Positions 38,180-47,016 of a DNA stretch of 64,000 nt are shown here, piece by piece. Below the pieces are notes generated by a model, which worked only from the letters and a program-made list of their open reading frames with translations, ran no database searches and was not told where the DNA came from. Each line of letters starts with the position of its first letter. Position 1 is the first letter of the stretch. Origin of the DNA: Mesorhizobium alhagi CCNWXJ12-2. GTDB taxonomy: Bacteria > Pseudomonadota > Alphaproteobacteria > Rhizobiales > Rhizobiaceae. Location of the stretch: positions 1-64,000 of the forward strand of contig NZ_AHAM01000020.1 in NCBI RefSeq assembly GCF_000236565.1, given 5' to 3'. The position numbers and the translations under genes were made by a program.

Positions 38180-39445
38180 ATGAAGAAGATGCTTCTGATC
38201 ACCACGCTGCTGACCGGTCTTGTGGCGTCGGCCCTGCCGGCGGCTGCGCAGAATTGTGACATCACCATCGGCGTCGTCATGGAACTGACCGGCCCGGCCG
38301 GCGCCTATGGCCAGGCCGGCGCGAAGTCCGTCGAGATGGCCTTCCGCGACTTCAACGAGGCCGGCGGCGTCGGCGGCTGCAATCTCGTCACCGACACACG
38401 CGACAGCCAGAGCCAGGGCACCGTCGCGGTCGACCAGGCGACGCAGCTCGTCAATATCAAGAAGGTGCCGGTCGTCATCGGCGGCATCATCTCGTCGGTG
38501 TCGATTCCGATCCTGACCTCGGTCACCGCTCCGGCCGGCGTCGTGCAGGTTTCGCCCGCCTCGTCCTCGCCGACGCTGACCCAGCTTGCCCGCGACGGCA
38601 AGACCAACGGCGTCTTCTTCCGTACCATCACCTCGGATGCGCTGCAGGGCACGGCCGCCGCCAAATACGCGCTCGACCAGGGCCTGAAGAAGATCGCCAT
38701 CATCCACGTCAACAATGATTTCGGCGTCAACATGGTGCGCGAATTCACCGCCGCCTACGAAAAGCTCGGCGGCGGCATCACTTCGGTCACGCCCTACAAT
38801 GAGAAGCAGGCGAGCTACTCGTCCGAAGCGAGCGCGGCCATGGCCGGCGAGCCGGAAGCGCTCTACCTCGTCAGCTATCCCGTCGACGGCGCGACCATCG
38901 CCCGCGCCTGGATTTCAGGCGGCGGCGCGCCGAAATTCCTGCTCAATGACGGCATGAACTCGGCCGAATTCATAGAGGCCGTCGGCGCGCAATATCTGAA
39001 CGACGCCTACGGCACCTCCTCGGGCACCAGCCCGACCGCCTCGACCGAATATTTCAACAGCGCCTACGAGGAATTCTCGGGCGGCATCAAGCCGGACGCG
39101 CCGGCCGCCGACCGCTCCTACGACGCCGGCGCCATCGTGGCGCTGGCCGTGGCGAAGGCGGGCAAGGGCGACGCCGCCGCGATCAAGGCTGCAATCCCGC
39201 AAGTGGTCGCGGCCGGCGGCGAGCCGATCCACGCCGGCAAAGAAGAATTCGCCAAGGCGCTCGCTCTCATCAAGGAGGGCAAGCCGATCAAATATGAAGG
39301 CGTCATCGGCCCGGTCAGCTTCGACGAATATGGCGACATCACCGGTCCGTTCCGCCTGTGGCGCATCCAGAACGGCGAAGTGACCACGGTCGGCGAGATC
39401 AGCGCCGAGGAGGTCGGCAAGATAAAGAGCGGGCTGGCAAAGTAG
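38180..39445 (+). CDS. ABC transporter periplasmic binding protein (LivJ-type)
   Basis: The 421-residue type-1 periplasmic binding protein has signal peptide MKKMLLITTLLTGL..ALPAAA. The mature part has MELTGPAGAYGQAGAKSVEMA and HVNNDFGVNMVREF. An AAAAAGGGGAATGCGAC stretch precedes the start. It is the expected partner of the second LivHMGF set, though it is encoded in the divergent arm. It is convergent with the AroE-like gene, with a 25-nt gap. Confidence 0.92.
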   Translation: MKKMLLITTLLTGLVASALPAAAQNCDITIGVVMELTGPAGAYGQAGAKSVEMAFRDFNEAGGVGGCNLVTDTRDSQSQGTVAVDQATQLVNIKKVPVVIGGIISSVSIPILTSVTAPAGVVQVSPASSSPTLTQLARDGKTNGVFFRTITSDALQGTAAAKYALDQGLKKIAIIHVNNDFGVNMVREFTAAYEKLGGGITSVTPYNEKQASYSSEASAAMAGEPEALYLVSYPVDGATIARAWISGGGAPKFLLNDGMNSAEFIEAVGAQYLNDAYGTSSGTSPTASTEYFNSAYEEFSGGIKPDAPAADRSYDAGAIVALAVAKAGKGDAAAIKAAIPQVVAAGGEPIHAGKEEFAKALALIKEGKPIKYEGVIGPVSFDEYGDITGPFRLWRIQNGEVTTVGEISAEEVGKIKSGLAK

Positions 39446-39470
39446 ACGTCAGTTTGCAGCAGGCCGTGCG

Positions 39471-40280
39471 TCAGCGCGCCGCCTCTCCCTGCCCGAGCAT
39501 GTGGTTGACGAGCAGTTCAGCCTGCGCGTTGAACATGCCGACGCCCATCATCGTGCCGCAGCCCAGATCGCGAGCGTGCTGCACGAGCGGCGAGACCGCC
39601 GGCCTGGTGATGACGTCGGCCACGAACTGATGCTTCGACAGGCGGGCGGCATCGACCGGCAGCGGGTCGCCCTCTTTCATGCCCATCGGCGTCGCATTGG
39701 CGACGAGATCGAAGCCTGTCGGGTCCGCGCTTCCGACTTCCGCCCGGCCGGGGAAGCGTCCCGCCAGCTTGGCGACCAGCCGGTCACGGCGCTCCGTATC
39801 GGCGTCGTAGATGGCGAGCCGCATCGCTCCGCGCTCCAGCATTTCGAGCGCGATTGCGGAACCCGCGCCGCCCGCCCCGACCAGCAGCGCCGACTTGCCG
39901 GCCACCGAAAAGCCTTCCCTGGCGATGCCGTCGAGATAGCCGACGCCGTCGAGATTGTCGCCGTCCCAGCGACCGTCCGCCAGCCGGCGCATGACATTGA
40001 CCGAACCAACGAAGGCCGCCCGCTCGGTCGTCAGGTCGCAATAATCGAGCGCGGCGAATTTGTGCGGCACGGTCACCACGATGCCGTCGAGGTTCTGCAT
40101 CAGCCGCACCGAGCGCATGAAGGCGGGCAGGTCAGCCGCGCCGACATGGGCAGGCACGACCAGCGCGTTGGCGCCGCGCCGCGCCAGTATCCCGGACAGG
40201 AAGGCCGGTGACTTCACCTGGGCGACCGGGTCGCCGATGATGATGAACAGCCGGGTTTCGCCGTCGAGCTTCAAGGTCAT
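39471..40280 (-). CDS. AroE-like (shikimate dehydrogenase family) oxidoreductase
   Basis: The 269-residue NAD(P)-dependent enzyme has the catalytic Lys74 (TVPHK) and Asp111 (DNLDG), the Rossmann GAGGAGSA and NATPMGM. The first substrate-binding position of true AroE (SxS before P) is Val22 here (QVKSP), as in atypical family members, so shikimate may not be its substrate. A biosynthetic role is less likely than a catabolic one, given its neighbours. ATG 40280 is preferred; ATG 40298 is possible. A decayed epimerase gene ends 1 nt upstream. Confidence 0.85.
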   Translation of the reverse strand: MTLKLDGETRLFIIIGDPVAQVKSPAFLSGILARRGANALVVPAHVGAADLPAFMRSVRLMQNLDGIVVTVPHKFAALDYCDLTTERAAFVGSVNVMRRLADGRWDGDNLDGVGYLDGIAREGFSVAGKSALLVGAGGAGSAIALEMLERGAMRLAIYDADTERRDRLVAKLAGRFPGRAEVGSADPTGFDLVANATPMGMKEGDPLPVDAARLSKHQFVADVITRPAVSPLVQHARDLGCGTMMGVGMFNAQAELLVNHMLGQGEAAR

Positions 40281-40281
40281 G

Positions 40282-40485
40282 TCAAACTCTCTTTCCATAA
40301 TGGGCGAGCGTACGCGCGATCCCGTCGGCCGCGCCCGTTTTCGGCAGGCCGGCGAGCCAGGCCGGCTGCGGTGCGATTTCAAGATCGGATGCGATCAGCA
40401 ACGGCGCGCCTCATATCCGCGCCGGACCAGCGCGCACCACCCATCCGCCCAGGACCCCGCAGCCACCTGTGATCAGGACGCGCAT
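40282..40485 (-). pseudogene. NAD-dependent epimerase remnant
   Basis: From ATG 40485 the frame reads MRVLITGGCGVLGGWVVRAG, the N-terminal Rossmann strand of a sugar-nucleotide or sugar-acid epimerase, and stops at 40411. After the stop, the same frame carries a typical epimerase C-terminus (LKTGAADGIARTLAHYGKR-like) up to TGA 40282. The roughly 250 central residues are missing, so this looks like an internal deletion. ATG 40485 overlaps the flavoprotein stop (TGATG), the arrangement of an intact operon gene. Confidence 0.7.
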
Positions 40486-42209
40486 CAGGAAGCCGCCCGG
40501 CGTGAGGCATGCGTGGCGGCAATGTAGCCGAAGGTGATGCCCGGCCCTATCGTGATGCCGGGGCCGGGATAGGCTCCACCCATGATCGAATGCATGTCGT
40601 TGCCGATCGCATAGAGCCCTTCGATCGGGGTTCCGTCCCGGCGCAGCACGCGCGCATTCTCGTCGGTCACCAGCCCCATCGCCGAGCCGATGTCGCCGGG
40701 ATAGAGCTTCACCGAGTAGAAGGGCGCCGCCCCGATCGGCCCGAGCGTCGGGTTCGGCCCGTGAGCGGGGTCGCCGTTGGCGCGCTCGTAGATCGTCGTG
40801 CCGCGCCTGAAGTCGGGATCGACGCCGGTCCCGGCATATTCATTCATGGATGCGACCGATGCCGCCAATCCTCCGGCGTCGATGCCGAGCTTTTGCGCCA
40901 GTTCGGCAAGCGTATTTGCCTCGGTGAGATAGCCGTCGACGAGGAAGGGCTTCAGCCGCTTGCCGCCGGGCCGGATCATGCCCAGCCCGTATTTCTTCAG
41001 CCCCGCGCTATCGGTGATCAGATAGGCCGGGATGGTCGAGCCGTCTTTGTTGGCTGCGAACATCGCGCTGACGAAGAGATGATAGGACGTGCTTTCGTTG
41101 ACGAAGCGCTTTCCGTCGCGTCCGACCGTGATGATGCCCGGCTTCGAGCGATCGAAAACGAAATGCGGGAATATCGCGGTCGTGCCGTCGGCGCGCTTGC
41201 GCACCGAAACCGGCGCCCAGAAGCAGTTCTGCTGTGCGCCCTCGCCGTGATGCGCGCCGAGATTCAGCGCCAGATCATGCAGCTCGCCGGTGTGGCCGGG
41301 CGCCGAGGGACTGTGTTCCGGAACCGGCTTCGGCAGGTATTTCTGCCTTAACTCCGGATGTCTCGCGAAACCGCCGCTCGCCAGCACCACACCTCCGCTG
41401 ACCGAAAGCCGCCGGGCTACGCCGTTCTGGACGGCAACGATGCCCGTCACCCGACCTTCGTATTCAACGATCTCTGTGACGCGGGTGTTCACCGCGATCT
41501 CGACGCCGAGCCGGCGCGCCGCCTCCAGCATCCGTCCGATCAGCGCATTGCCCATCACCAGCCGCGTGCCGCGCGAATGGCTGAGCCGGTCGAGGAAGTA
41601 GCCGCCGATGAGCTTCGTCGAATAGCGCGCCGCTTTGAGCGACTTCGTCATCGCAAGCAGATTGGCGATGTCGTCGCGGTCGACCATCAGGCCGCCTAGA
41701 ATGGTGAATTCCGGTATCGGCGGCCGGATCAGGTCGAGATCGTTGCCGAGGCCTTTGGCTGAGAACGGCAAAGGCTCGAGCGCACGGCCAAACGAGGTCG
41801 ATCCCTCCAGTTCGGACAGATAGTCGGGATGAAATGGCCGCGGCCGGAATCGCACATCCGCGCCTTCCTCGATGATGCGAATCGCGTCGGGACCGGCCTT
41901 CAGGAAAGCGTCGCGGATGGTCTTGGAGGAGCGGTTGCCAACGGCGCGGTCGAGGTAGCCGCTTGCCTTCTCGAAACTGTCTTCTGCCCCGATCGCCTTC
42001 GAATGATGCGTGTTGGGTATCCAGGTCGTCGCCGCCGAAAACGCCGAAGTGCCGCCGACATACTCGGTGCGCTCGATCAGGATGACGCGCCTGCTTTCGA
42101 GCGCCGCGTAAATTGCGGCCGCCATGCCGGCCGCACCCGCGCCGAGCACCGCCACATCATAGCGTGCGCCGTCGGGGATGCCGGCCAGGACGGTTGATGC
42201 TTTGCTCAT
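40485..42209 (-). CDS. FAD-dependent dehydrogenase (KstD/fumarate reductase-like)
   Basis: The 574-residue flavoprotein has N-terminal FAD motif VLGAGAAGMAAAIYA, GGTSAFSAATTWIP, and C-terminal GPGITIGPGITFGYIAA. These place it with 3-ketosteroid Delta1-dehydrogenases and related enzymes, which remove hydrogens next to a ring ketone. The substrate is probably not a steroid; neighbours suggest an alicyclic or sugar-derived acid. It heads a minus-strand unit with the epimerase remnant and the AroE-like gene. Start ATG 42209. Confidence 0.87.
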   Translation of the reverse strand: MSKASTVLAGIPDGARYDVAVLGAGAAGMAAAIYAALESRRVILIERTEYVGGTSAFSAATTWIPNTHHSKAIGAEDSFEKASGYLDRAVGNRSSKTIRDAFLKAGPDAIRIIEEGADVRFRPRPFHPDYLSELEGSTSFGRALEPLPFSAKGLGNDLDLIRPPIPEFTILGGLMVDRDDIANLLAMTKSLKAARYSTKLIGGYFLDRLSHSRGTRLVMGNALIGRMLEAARRLGVEIAVNTRVTEIVEYEGRVTGIVAVQNGVARRLSVSGGVVLASGGFARHPELRQKYLPKPVPEHSPSAPGHTGELHDLALNLGAHHGEGAQQNCFWAPVSVRKRADGTTAIFPHFVFDRSKPGIITVGRDGKRFVNESTSYHLFVSAMFAANKDGSTIPAYLITDSAGLKKYGLGMIRPGGKRLKPFLVDGYLTEANTLAELAQKLGIDAGGLAASVASMNEYAGTGVDPDFRRGTTIYERANGDPAHGPNPTLGPIGAAPFYSVKLYPGDIGSAMGLVTDENARVLRRDGTPIEGLYAIGNDMHSIMGGAYPGPGITIGPGITFGYIAATHASRRAAS

Positions 42210-42283
42210 CGAATGGCCCCAGCGAAACCTACCAGCCGCCCAAAATCTCACGGCTGGCCTGCGCCGTCGAAGACGGTTTATAG

Positions 42284-42301
42284 CAAATGGTATTTCATTT
42301 C
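42284..42301 (+). promoter_or_regulatory. Possible IclR operator
   Basis: CAAATGGTATTTCATTTC contains the inverted repeat AAATG / CATTT with a 6-bp spacer, in the 160-bp gap between the divergent flavoprotein and Gfo/Idh genes. An IclR-family regulator is encoded two genes downstream. Short repeat, so weak support. Confidence 0.35.
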
Positions 42302-42369
42302 GATTTCGACAGCTTTAGCGTAGAGAAGTGCGTCTCGGCGCTCAAGGCCGAGTACCGTGGGAAGATGGC

Positions 42370-43447
42370 ATGGCGGACATTCGCATTGGACTGGTGGGAG
42401 CCGGCCTCATCGGAATGACCCACATGGAAACGATCGCCCGGACGGACGGCTTCCGGCTGACGGGCATTGTTGATCCGGGTCCCAACGCCGCCGGTATCGC
42501 CAAAGCCCACGGCGTGCCGCTGCATTCCAGCGTCGAGGCGATGATAGCCGCCGGTGGCGCCGATGGCGTGATCGTGGCGACGCCGAACGAGTTGCACGTC
42601 TCAATATCCGCCCTGTTGCTCGAAGCCGGCCTGCCGGTGCTTGTCGAAAAGCCGATCGCCAACACGGTCGCCGAAGCAGCCGCTCTGCTCGCAGTCGCCG
42701 AGCGCACCGGCGTGCCGCTGTTGATCGGTCATCACCGGCGCCACAACCCGATCATCCGGGCCGCGAAAAAGGCAATCTCCGAAGGTGCGATCGGCAGCCT
42801 CGTCATGGCTTCCGTGATCTGCTCGCTCTACAAGGGCGGCAATTATTTCGACGTCGCATGGCGACGGCAGCCGGGAGTCGGCGGTCCACTGCTGATCAAT
42901 CTGATCCACGAGATCGACCTGATGCGCCATTTCTTCGGCGGCGTCGCCTCCGTCTCGGCGATCAGTTCAAATGCCGCGCGCGGCTTCGAGGTGGAGGACA
43001 CAGCGGCGGCCATTCTGCGTTTCGAAAATGGCGGGCTGGCGTCGCTGACGGTCTCGGATGCGGCGGTCGGGCCGTGGGCCTGGGACCTTTCGGCCGGCGA
43101 AAACATAGAGCGCTTTCCGGCGCATCCCGTGCAGTCGCATTTCTTCGCCGGCTCCGATGGCGGACTGTCGCTGCCCGACCTCACCTACTGGTCCCATAGA
43201 GGCGAGAAGAGTTGGACGCACACCCTTGAACGGAAGAGTCTCGCCATCGAGGCAGAAGACCCCTACGGCGCAGATAAGGCATTTCGGCGCGGTGATCGCG
43301 GGCCGCGCCGAGCCGCTGGTTTCGGGGATCGAAGCCGCGAAAAACCTCGCCACCATCGATGCGATCCGCCGGGCGGCCGAGAGCGGGCGCGAAACACAGG
43401 TCGAGGCCATTTCCGCCCGCCCCGCCAATACGGAGCATCCGGCATGA
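42370..43447 (+). pseudogene. Gfo/Idh/MocA oxidoreductase, frameshifted near C-terminus
   Basis: From ATG 42370 the product shows Rossmann GLVGAGLIGMTH, the catalytic-Lys motif VEKPIA and the C-terminal beta-sheet domain with GGPLLINLIHEIDLMRHFFG. At 43270 the frame changes: ...EDPYGA continues as unrelated sequence in frame 1, while the correct tail (QIRHFGAVIAGRAEPLVSG... to TGA 43447) is one base on. An extra G or loss of two bases would explain it. About 300 of 358 residues are read before the shift. The proper stop overlaps the iclR start (ATGA). Family members oxidise cyclitols or sugars. Confidence 0.87.
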
Positions 43448-44280
43448 CCAGCGTTCTCGAACGGTCGCTCGGCATACTCGAACTCCTCTCGGAAAATGCC
43501 GAGGGCCTATCGGTCAGCACCATCGCCAACCGCCTCGGCCTGCCGCCGAGCGCCGCTCACCGCCTCCTCAACGAACTCGCCCGCTTCGGCTATGTGCGCC
43601 AGGACCGTGCACAGGGCGACTATTCGCTGACCATCAAGCTCGCGGCCATGGGTTTGAGCTTCCTCGGCCAGAGCGGCGTCACCGACATCGCCCAGCCGAT
43701 CCTCGACCGTCTTGCGGCAGCCAGCGGCGAACTCATCCGGCTCAGCGTCCTCGACGACCGCAAGCTAGTCTGGGTCGCCGTCGCCCAAGGGGCGACCGCA
43801 GGCCTGCGCTACGATCCCGGCCAGGAACAGGGCGTCGTGCTCCACTTAGCCTCTACCGCCGGCGGGCAGGCCTTCCTATCCGCGCTCGACGACGAGGAGG
43901 CTCTAATGATGGTTGCCGAACAGGGCTTTGTGCCAAGGCTGCAGACGCCAGGCCCCAAGGCGCCAAAGACGGCCACGGAACTGCTCGCACGGCTCGCCGA
44001 TACGAGGCAGCGCGGCTACTCCGTTGCCGTCGACAGCTACATCGTCGGCATGGCGGCGATGGCCGTGCCCGTCCGCATGAGCCAGCAGGACACTGTGATC
44101 GGCGCACTCAGCATCGCCGGCCCCGCTGCCCGTCTGACGCCTGAGCGCATGAAGGAACTCGCCGCGCCGCTGCAGGCAGCCGCCATCGAACTCAGTCAGG
44201 CAAGCAGTGCATCCCGCTTCTTCCGCCGCGCCCGCAGCCTTTCACCGGACGCATTGGAAACCGAGAGCCTGTCGGGATGA
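43444..44280 (+). CDS. IclR-family regulator
   Basis: The 278-residue regulator has an N-terminal winged helix (LSVSTIANRLGLPPSAAHRLLNEL) and a C-terminal effector domain (VLDDRKLVWVAVAQG, GYSVAVDSYIVGMAAMAVPV). ATG 43444 overlaps the Gfo/Idh stop. It probably controls the two divergent units starting at 42209 and 42370. The C-terminal extension after residue 255 is Ser/Arg-rich. Confidence 0.9.
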   Translation: MTSVLERSLGILELLSENAEGLSVSTIANRLGLPPSAAHRLLNELARFGYVRQDRAQGDYSLTIKLAAMGLSFLGQSGVTDIAQPILDRLAAASGELIRLSVLDDRKLVWVAVAQGATAGLRYDPGQEQGVVLHLASTAGGQAFLSALDDEEALMMVAEQGFVPRLQTPGPKAPKTATELLARLADTRQRGYSVAVDSYIVGMAAMAVPVRMSQQDTVIGALSIAGPAARLTPERMKELAAPLQAAAIELSQASSASRFFRRARSLSPDALETESLSG

Positions 44281-44496
44281 GCAGTGACGGCCCAATCGGC
44301 GTATGCGACGTGCTCATCGTCGGCTCTGGAGCAGGGAAGCAAAATGATTCCCGCCGACGATTCCCGTTCCTACCGCTTCATCGGCCATCATTATCCTGGC
44401 CTGAAGGCCGATCTCCTGCATCCGGCCTACCGCGCGGAAGACGATCCGCGGCGTGACGGTCTCGCCTGTCTGCGGGACTTCCTGGCCGGCTGCTAG
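44277..44496 (+). pseudogene. Truncated flavoprotein start joined to an unidentified gene end
   Basis: ATG 44277 overlaps the iclR stop (ATGA) and reads MSSDGPIGVCDVLIVGSGAG, the start of an FAD-binding Rossmann fold. It then loses similarity and stops at 44456. A different frame from about 44344 (MIPADDSRSYRFIGHHYPGL...RDFLAGC, stop 44496) looks like the C-terminal end of another protein that I cannot identify. The simplest reading is a deletion that fused two genes. The stop at 44496 overlaps the cyclase stop on the other strand. Confidence 0.55.
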
Positions 44497-45254
44497 GCAG
44501 CCTCGGCGATGCCGTCATCGACTATGACAAGATTGCGGCCGCCGTTCTTGGCCTCGTAGAGCCGCTTGTCGGCTGCGCGCATCAGATCGGACACGCTTGC
44601 GGCCGCCGCGCAATTGGCGCCGCCTATGCTGACGGTCAGCGGGATCGTCCTCTCGTCGATAGGGCGGAAGCGGATCAACTCGACCTCGCGGCGGATGCGC
44701 TCGGCCACGTACTCGGCCTCCTTGGCCGTGGCGCCGACCAGGAAGGCGCCGAATTCCTCACCGCCGATCCGGCCGAGAACGTCGCCGCCGCGCACGCCGC
44801 GGGCGATCGCCGCCGCAATCTCGAGCAGCGCCCGGTCGCCCGTTAGATGGCCGAAACTGTCATTGATTTTCTTGAAATGATCCGCGTCGATGATCAGCAG
44901 CGCGCCACGATCCGACTTGCGTCGCGAGCGGTCGAGGGCCGCGAAGAAGCTTTCGCGGTTAAGCATGCCGGTCATGTCGTCGCGGCTGGCCTTTTCCGCC
45001 AGCCGGCGATGTGCCGCGGCAAGCTGCGCGTGCGCCCGGGCGAGTTCGCGATGCGCCTGTTTCAGCCTGTCGCTTTGCCAGAAGGTGAAGGCGCTGGCCG
45101 GCCACGCCGTCGCCAGCGGGCACAGAATGCACATCAGGATGGCTGGCCCGTCGACCGTGCCGCCAAGTGCTGGAACGGCCGCCGAAACGATCAGCACCGA
45201 GACGGCGGCGGCCATAAGCGCCACGATTGCCGATCTCACGATAACGCTGTTCAT
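44493..45254 (-). CDS. Membrane diguanylate cyclase (GGDEF)
   Basis: The 253-residue protein has two N-terminal hydrophobic segments (residues 8-30 and 36-58), a short helical linker (about 60-88) and a GGDEF domain. The active-site motif is GGEEF (164-168), compatible with c-di-GMP synthesis. An inhibitory I-site RGGD (155-158) is five residues upstream, so product inhibition is likely. ATG 45254 follows GGAGGCGG. There is no EAL domain. Confidence 0.92.
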   Translation of the reverse strand: MNSVIVRSAIVALMAAAVSVLIVSAAVPALGGTVDGPAILMCILCPLATAWPASAFTFWQSDRLKQAHRELARAHAQLAAAHRRLAEKASRDDMTGMLNRESFFAALDRSRRKSDRGALLIIDADHFKKINDSFGHLTGDRALLEIAAAIARGVRGGDVLGRIGGEEFGAFLVGATAKEAEYVAERIRREVELIRFRPIDERTIPLTVSIGGANCAAAASVSDLMRAADKRLYEAKNGGRNLVIVDDGIAEAA

Positions 45255-45419
45255 CCGCCGCCTCCGCCAGGCAGCCTCAATGCCGCAAAGCGCTGAAGTT
45301 CTCCTTTCCGCCATGGCTAAAATTTGAGCCATCGCGGCATTTCCACCACCATTGGTTGCGGCAAATCGGCCACGCGTGCGCCGGCTTCCAAAAGTCTCGA
45401 TGTTTGCGTAAGGAACCCT

Positions 45420-46130
45420 ATGACCGAGCTTCCGGATCCCGCCCGCTTCGCCCATGTCACCGACTGGGTGTTCGACCTCGACAACACGCTCTACCCGCAC
45501 CACACCAATCTGTTCTCGCAGATCGATCAGAAGATGACGGCCTATGTGTCGGAACTGCTGACGCTTCCGCGCGACGAGGCGCGCAAGCTGCAGAAGGAAC
45601 TCTATCAGGAATACGGGACGACGCGCTCCGGGCTGATGCAGCGCCACAAGATCGACCCCGACGACTTCCTCAACAAGGTCCACGACATAGATTATTCCTG
45701 GCTGGTGCCGGACCCGGTGCTGGGCGTCGCCATCAAGCAACTGCCGGGCCGCAAGTTCATCTTCACCAATGGCGACCGCGGCCACGCGGAGCGGACCGCG
45801 CGGCAGCTCGGCATACTCGATCATTTCGACGACATCTTCGACATCGTCGCGGCCGGGCTGACGCCGAAGCCGGCGCAGCAGACATATGACCGCTTCCTCG
45901 AGCTTCATGAGATAATCGGGCGCAACGCCGTGATGTTCGAGGATTTGGCGCGCAATCTCATCGTGCCCAAGGCGCTCGGCATGCTCACCGTGCTGATCGT
46001 GCCGAAGAATTTCGAGCCGACCTTCTCCGAAATCTGGGAACGCGATCCCGCCTTCGACGATGCGGTCGATTTCGTCACCGACGATCTCGCCAGCTTCCTC
46101 AACACGCTGATCCGGGAACCCGAGGCTTGA
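45420..46130 (+). CDS. Pyrimidine 5'-nucleotidase-type HAD hydrolase
   Basis: The 236-residue HAD phosphatase has motif I DLDNTLYP, motif II FIFTNGDRGHAER and motif III/IV MFEDLARNLIVPK. It belongs to the SDT1/pyrimidine 5'-nucleotidase group, which dephosphorylates UMP, CMP or damaged nucleotides. ATG 45420 gives the usual N-terminus. The stop overlaps the DUF817 start (TTGA). Location near dapD is common in Rhizobiales. Confidence 0.9.
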   Translation: MTELPDPARFAHVTDWVFDLDNTLYPHHTNLFSQIDQKMTAYVSELLTLPRDEARKLQKELYQEYGTTRSGLMQRHKIDPDDFLNKVHDIDYSWLVPDPVLGVAIKQLPGRKFIFTNGDRGHAERTARQLGILDHFDDIFDIVAAGLTPKPAQQTYDRFLELHEIIGRNAVMFEDLARNLIVPKALGMLTVLIVPKNFEPTFSEIWERDPAFDDAVDFVTDDLASFLNTLIREPEA

Positions 46131-47008
46131 AGCGATTCACTTCGGTCGAAGCGCGGATCGACGACGCCGCGCATGGCGTGCTCGACCGGCTTCCGGCGCG
46201 CGGCCTTTACGGTGCGCTGGTAGAGTTCCTGGTGTTCGGCCTGAAGCAGGCATGGGCCTGCCTGTTCGGTGGAGCCATGCTGGCTCTCATCATCGCGACG
46301 CGATTGTTCTGGCCGGACGACGCCGGCATCGCACGCTACGACTTCCTGTTCCTCGCCGCTCTGGCGATCCAGCTCGGCATGCTTGGCTTCAAACTCGAAA
46401 CACTCGCCGAAGCCAAGGTCATCCTGATCTTCCACATCGTCGGCACGGCAATGGAGCTATTCAAGACATCGGCCGGCTCCTGGATCTATCCCGAGGAGAG
46501 CCTGTTTCGGATCGGCGGCGTACCCCTGTTTTCCGGCTTCATGTATGCTGCCGTCGGCTCCTACCTCGCCCGCATCTCGCGCATTTTCGACATGCGCTAC
46601 GCCTCCTATCCGCCGCTCTGGGCGACGGCCGTTCTCGCAGTTGCGATCTACGTCAATTTCTTCGCTCACCATTATATCGTCGACATCCGCTACGGGCTGT
46701 TTGCCGCAACGGCGATCCTCTATTTCCGCACGGTCGTTCACTACCGCGTCTTCCGCGTCCGCCACAGGATGCCGCTGCTGGTCGGCTTCCTGCTGGTCGC
46801 GCTGTTCATCTGGTTCGCCGAGAATATCGGCACATGGTCGCGCGCGTGGATCTATCCGGGGCAGCAGGACGCCTGGACGCCTGTATCGATCCAGAAGCTC
46901 GGCTCCTGGTATCTGCTGATGATCATCTCTTTCGTGCTGGTGACGTTCGTCCATCGGCCCCGGCCGGCCGAGGCGAAGTTGGCCGCCAAGCCGCAAGCGG
47001 CGGAATAG
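46127..47008 (+). CDS. DUF817 membrane protein
   Basis: The 293-residue integral membrane protein has about eight hydrophobic segments. DUF817 features are visible: FGLKQAWACLFGG, TAMELFKTSAGSWIYPE and NIGTWSRAWIYPGQQDAWTPVSIQKLGSWYLLM (only parts shown). Function is unknown. The start is TTG 46127, in a 4-nt overlap with the nucleotidase stop. Confidence 0.85.
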   Translation: MKRFTSVEARIDDAAHGVLDRLPARGLYGALVEFLVFGLKQAWACLFGGAMLALIIATRLFWPDDAGIARYDFLFLAALAIQLGMLGFKLETLAEAKVILIFHIVGTAMELFKTSAGSWIYPEESLFRIGGVPLFSGFMYAAVGSYLARISRIFDMRYASYPPLWATAVLAVAIYVNFFAHHYIVDIRYGLFAATAILYFRTVVHYRVFRVRHRMPLLVGFLLVALFIWFAENIGTWSRAWIYPGQQDAWTPVSIQKLGSWYLLMIISFVLVTFVHRPRPAEAKLAAKPQAAE

Positions 47009-47016
47009 GCCCAGCT

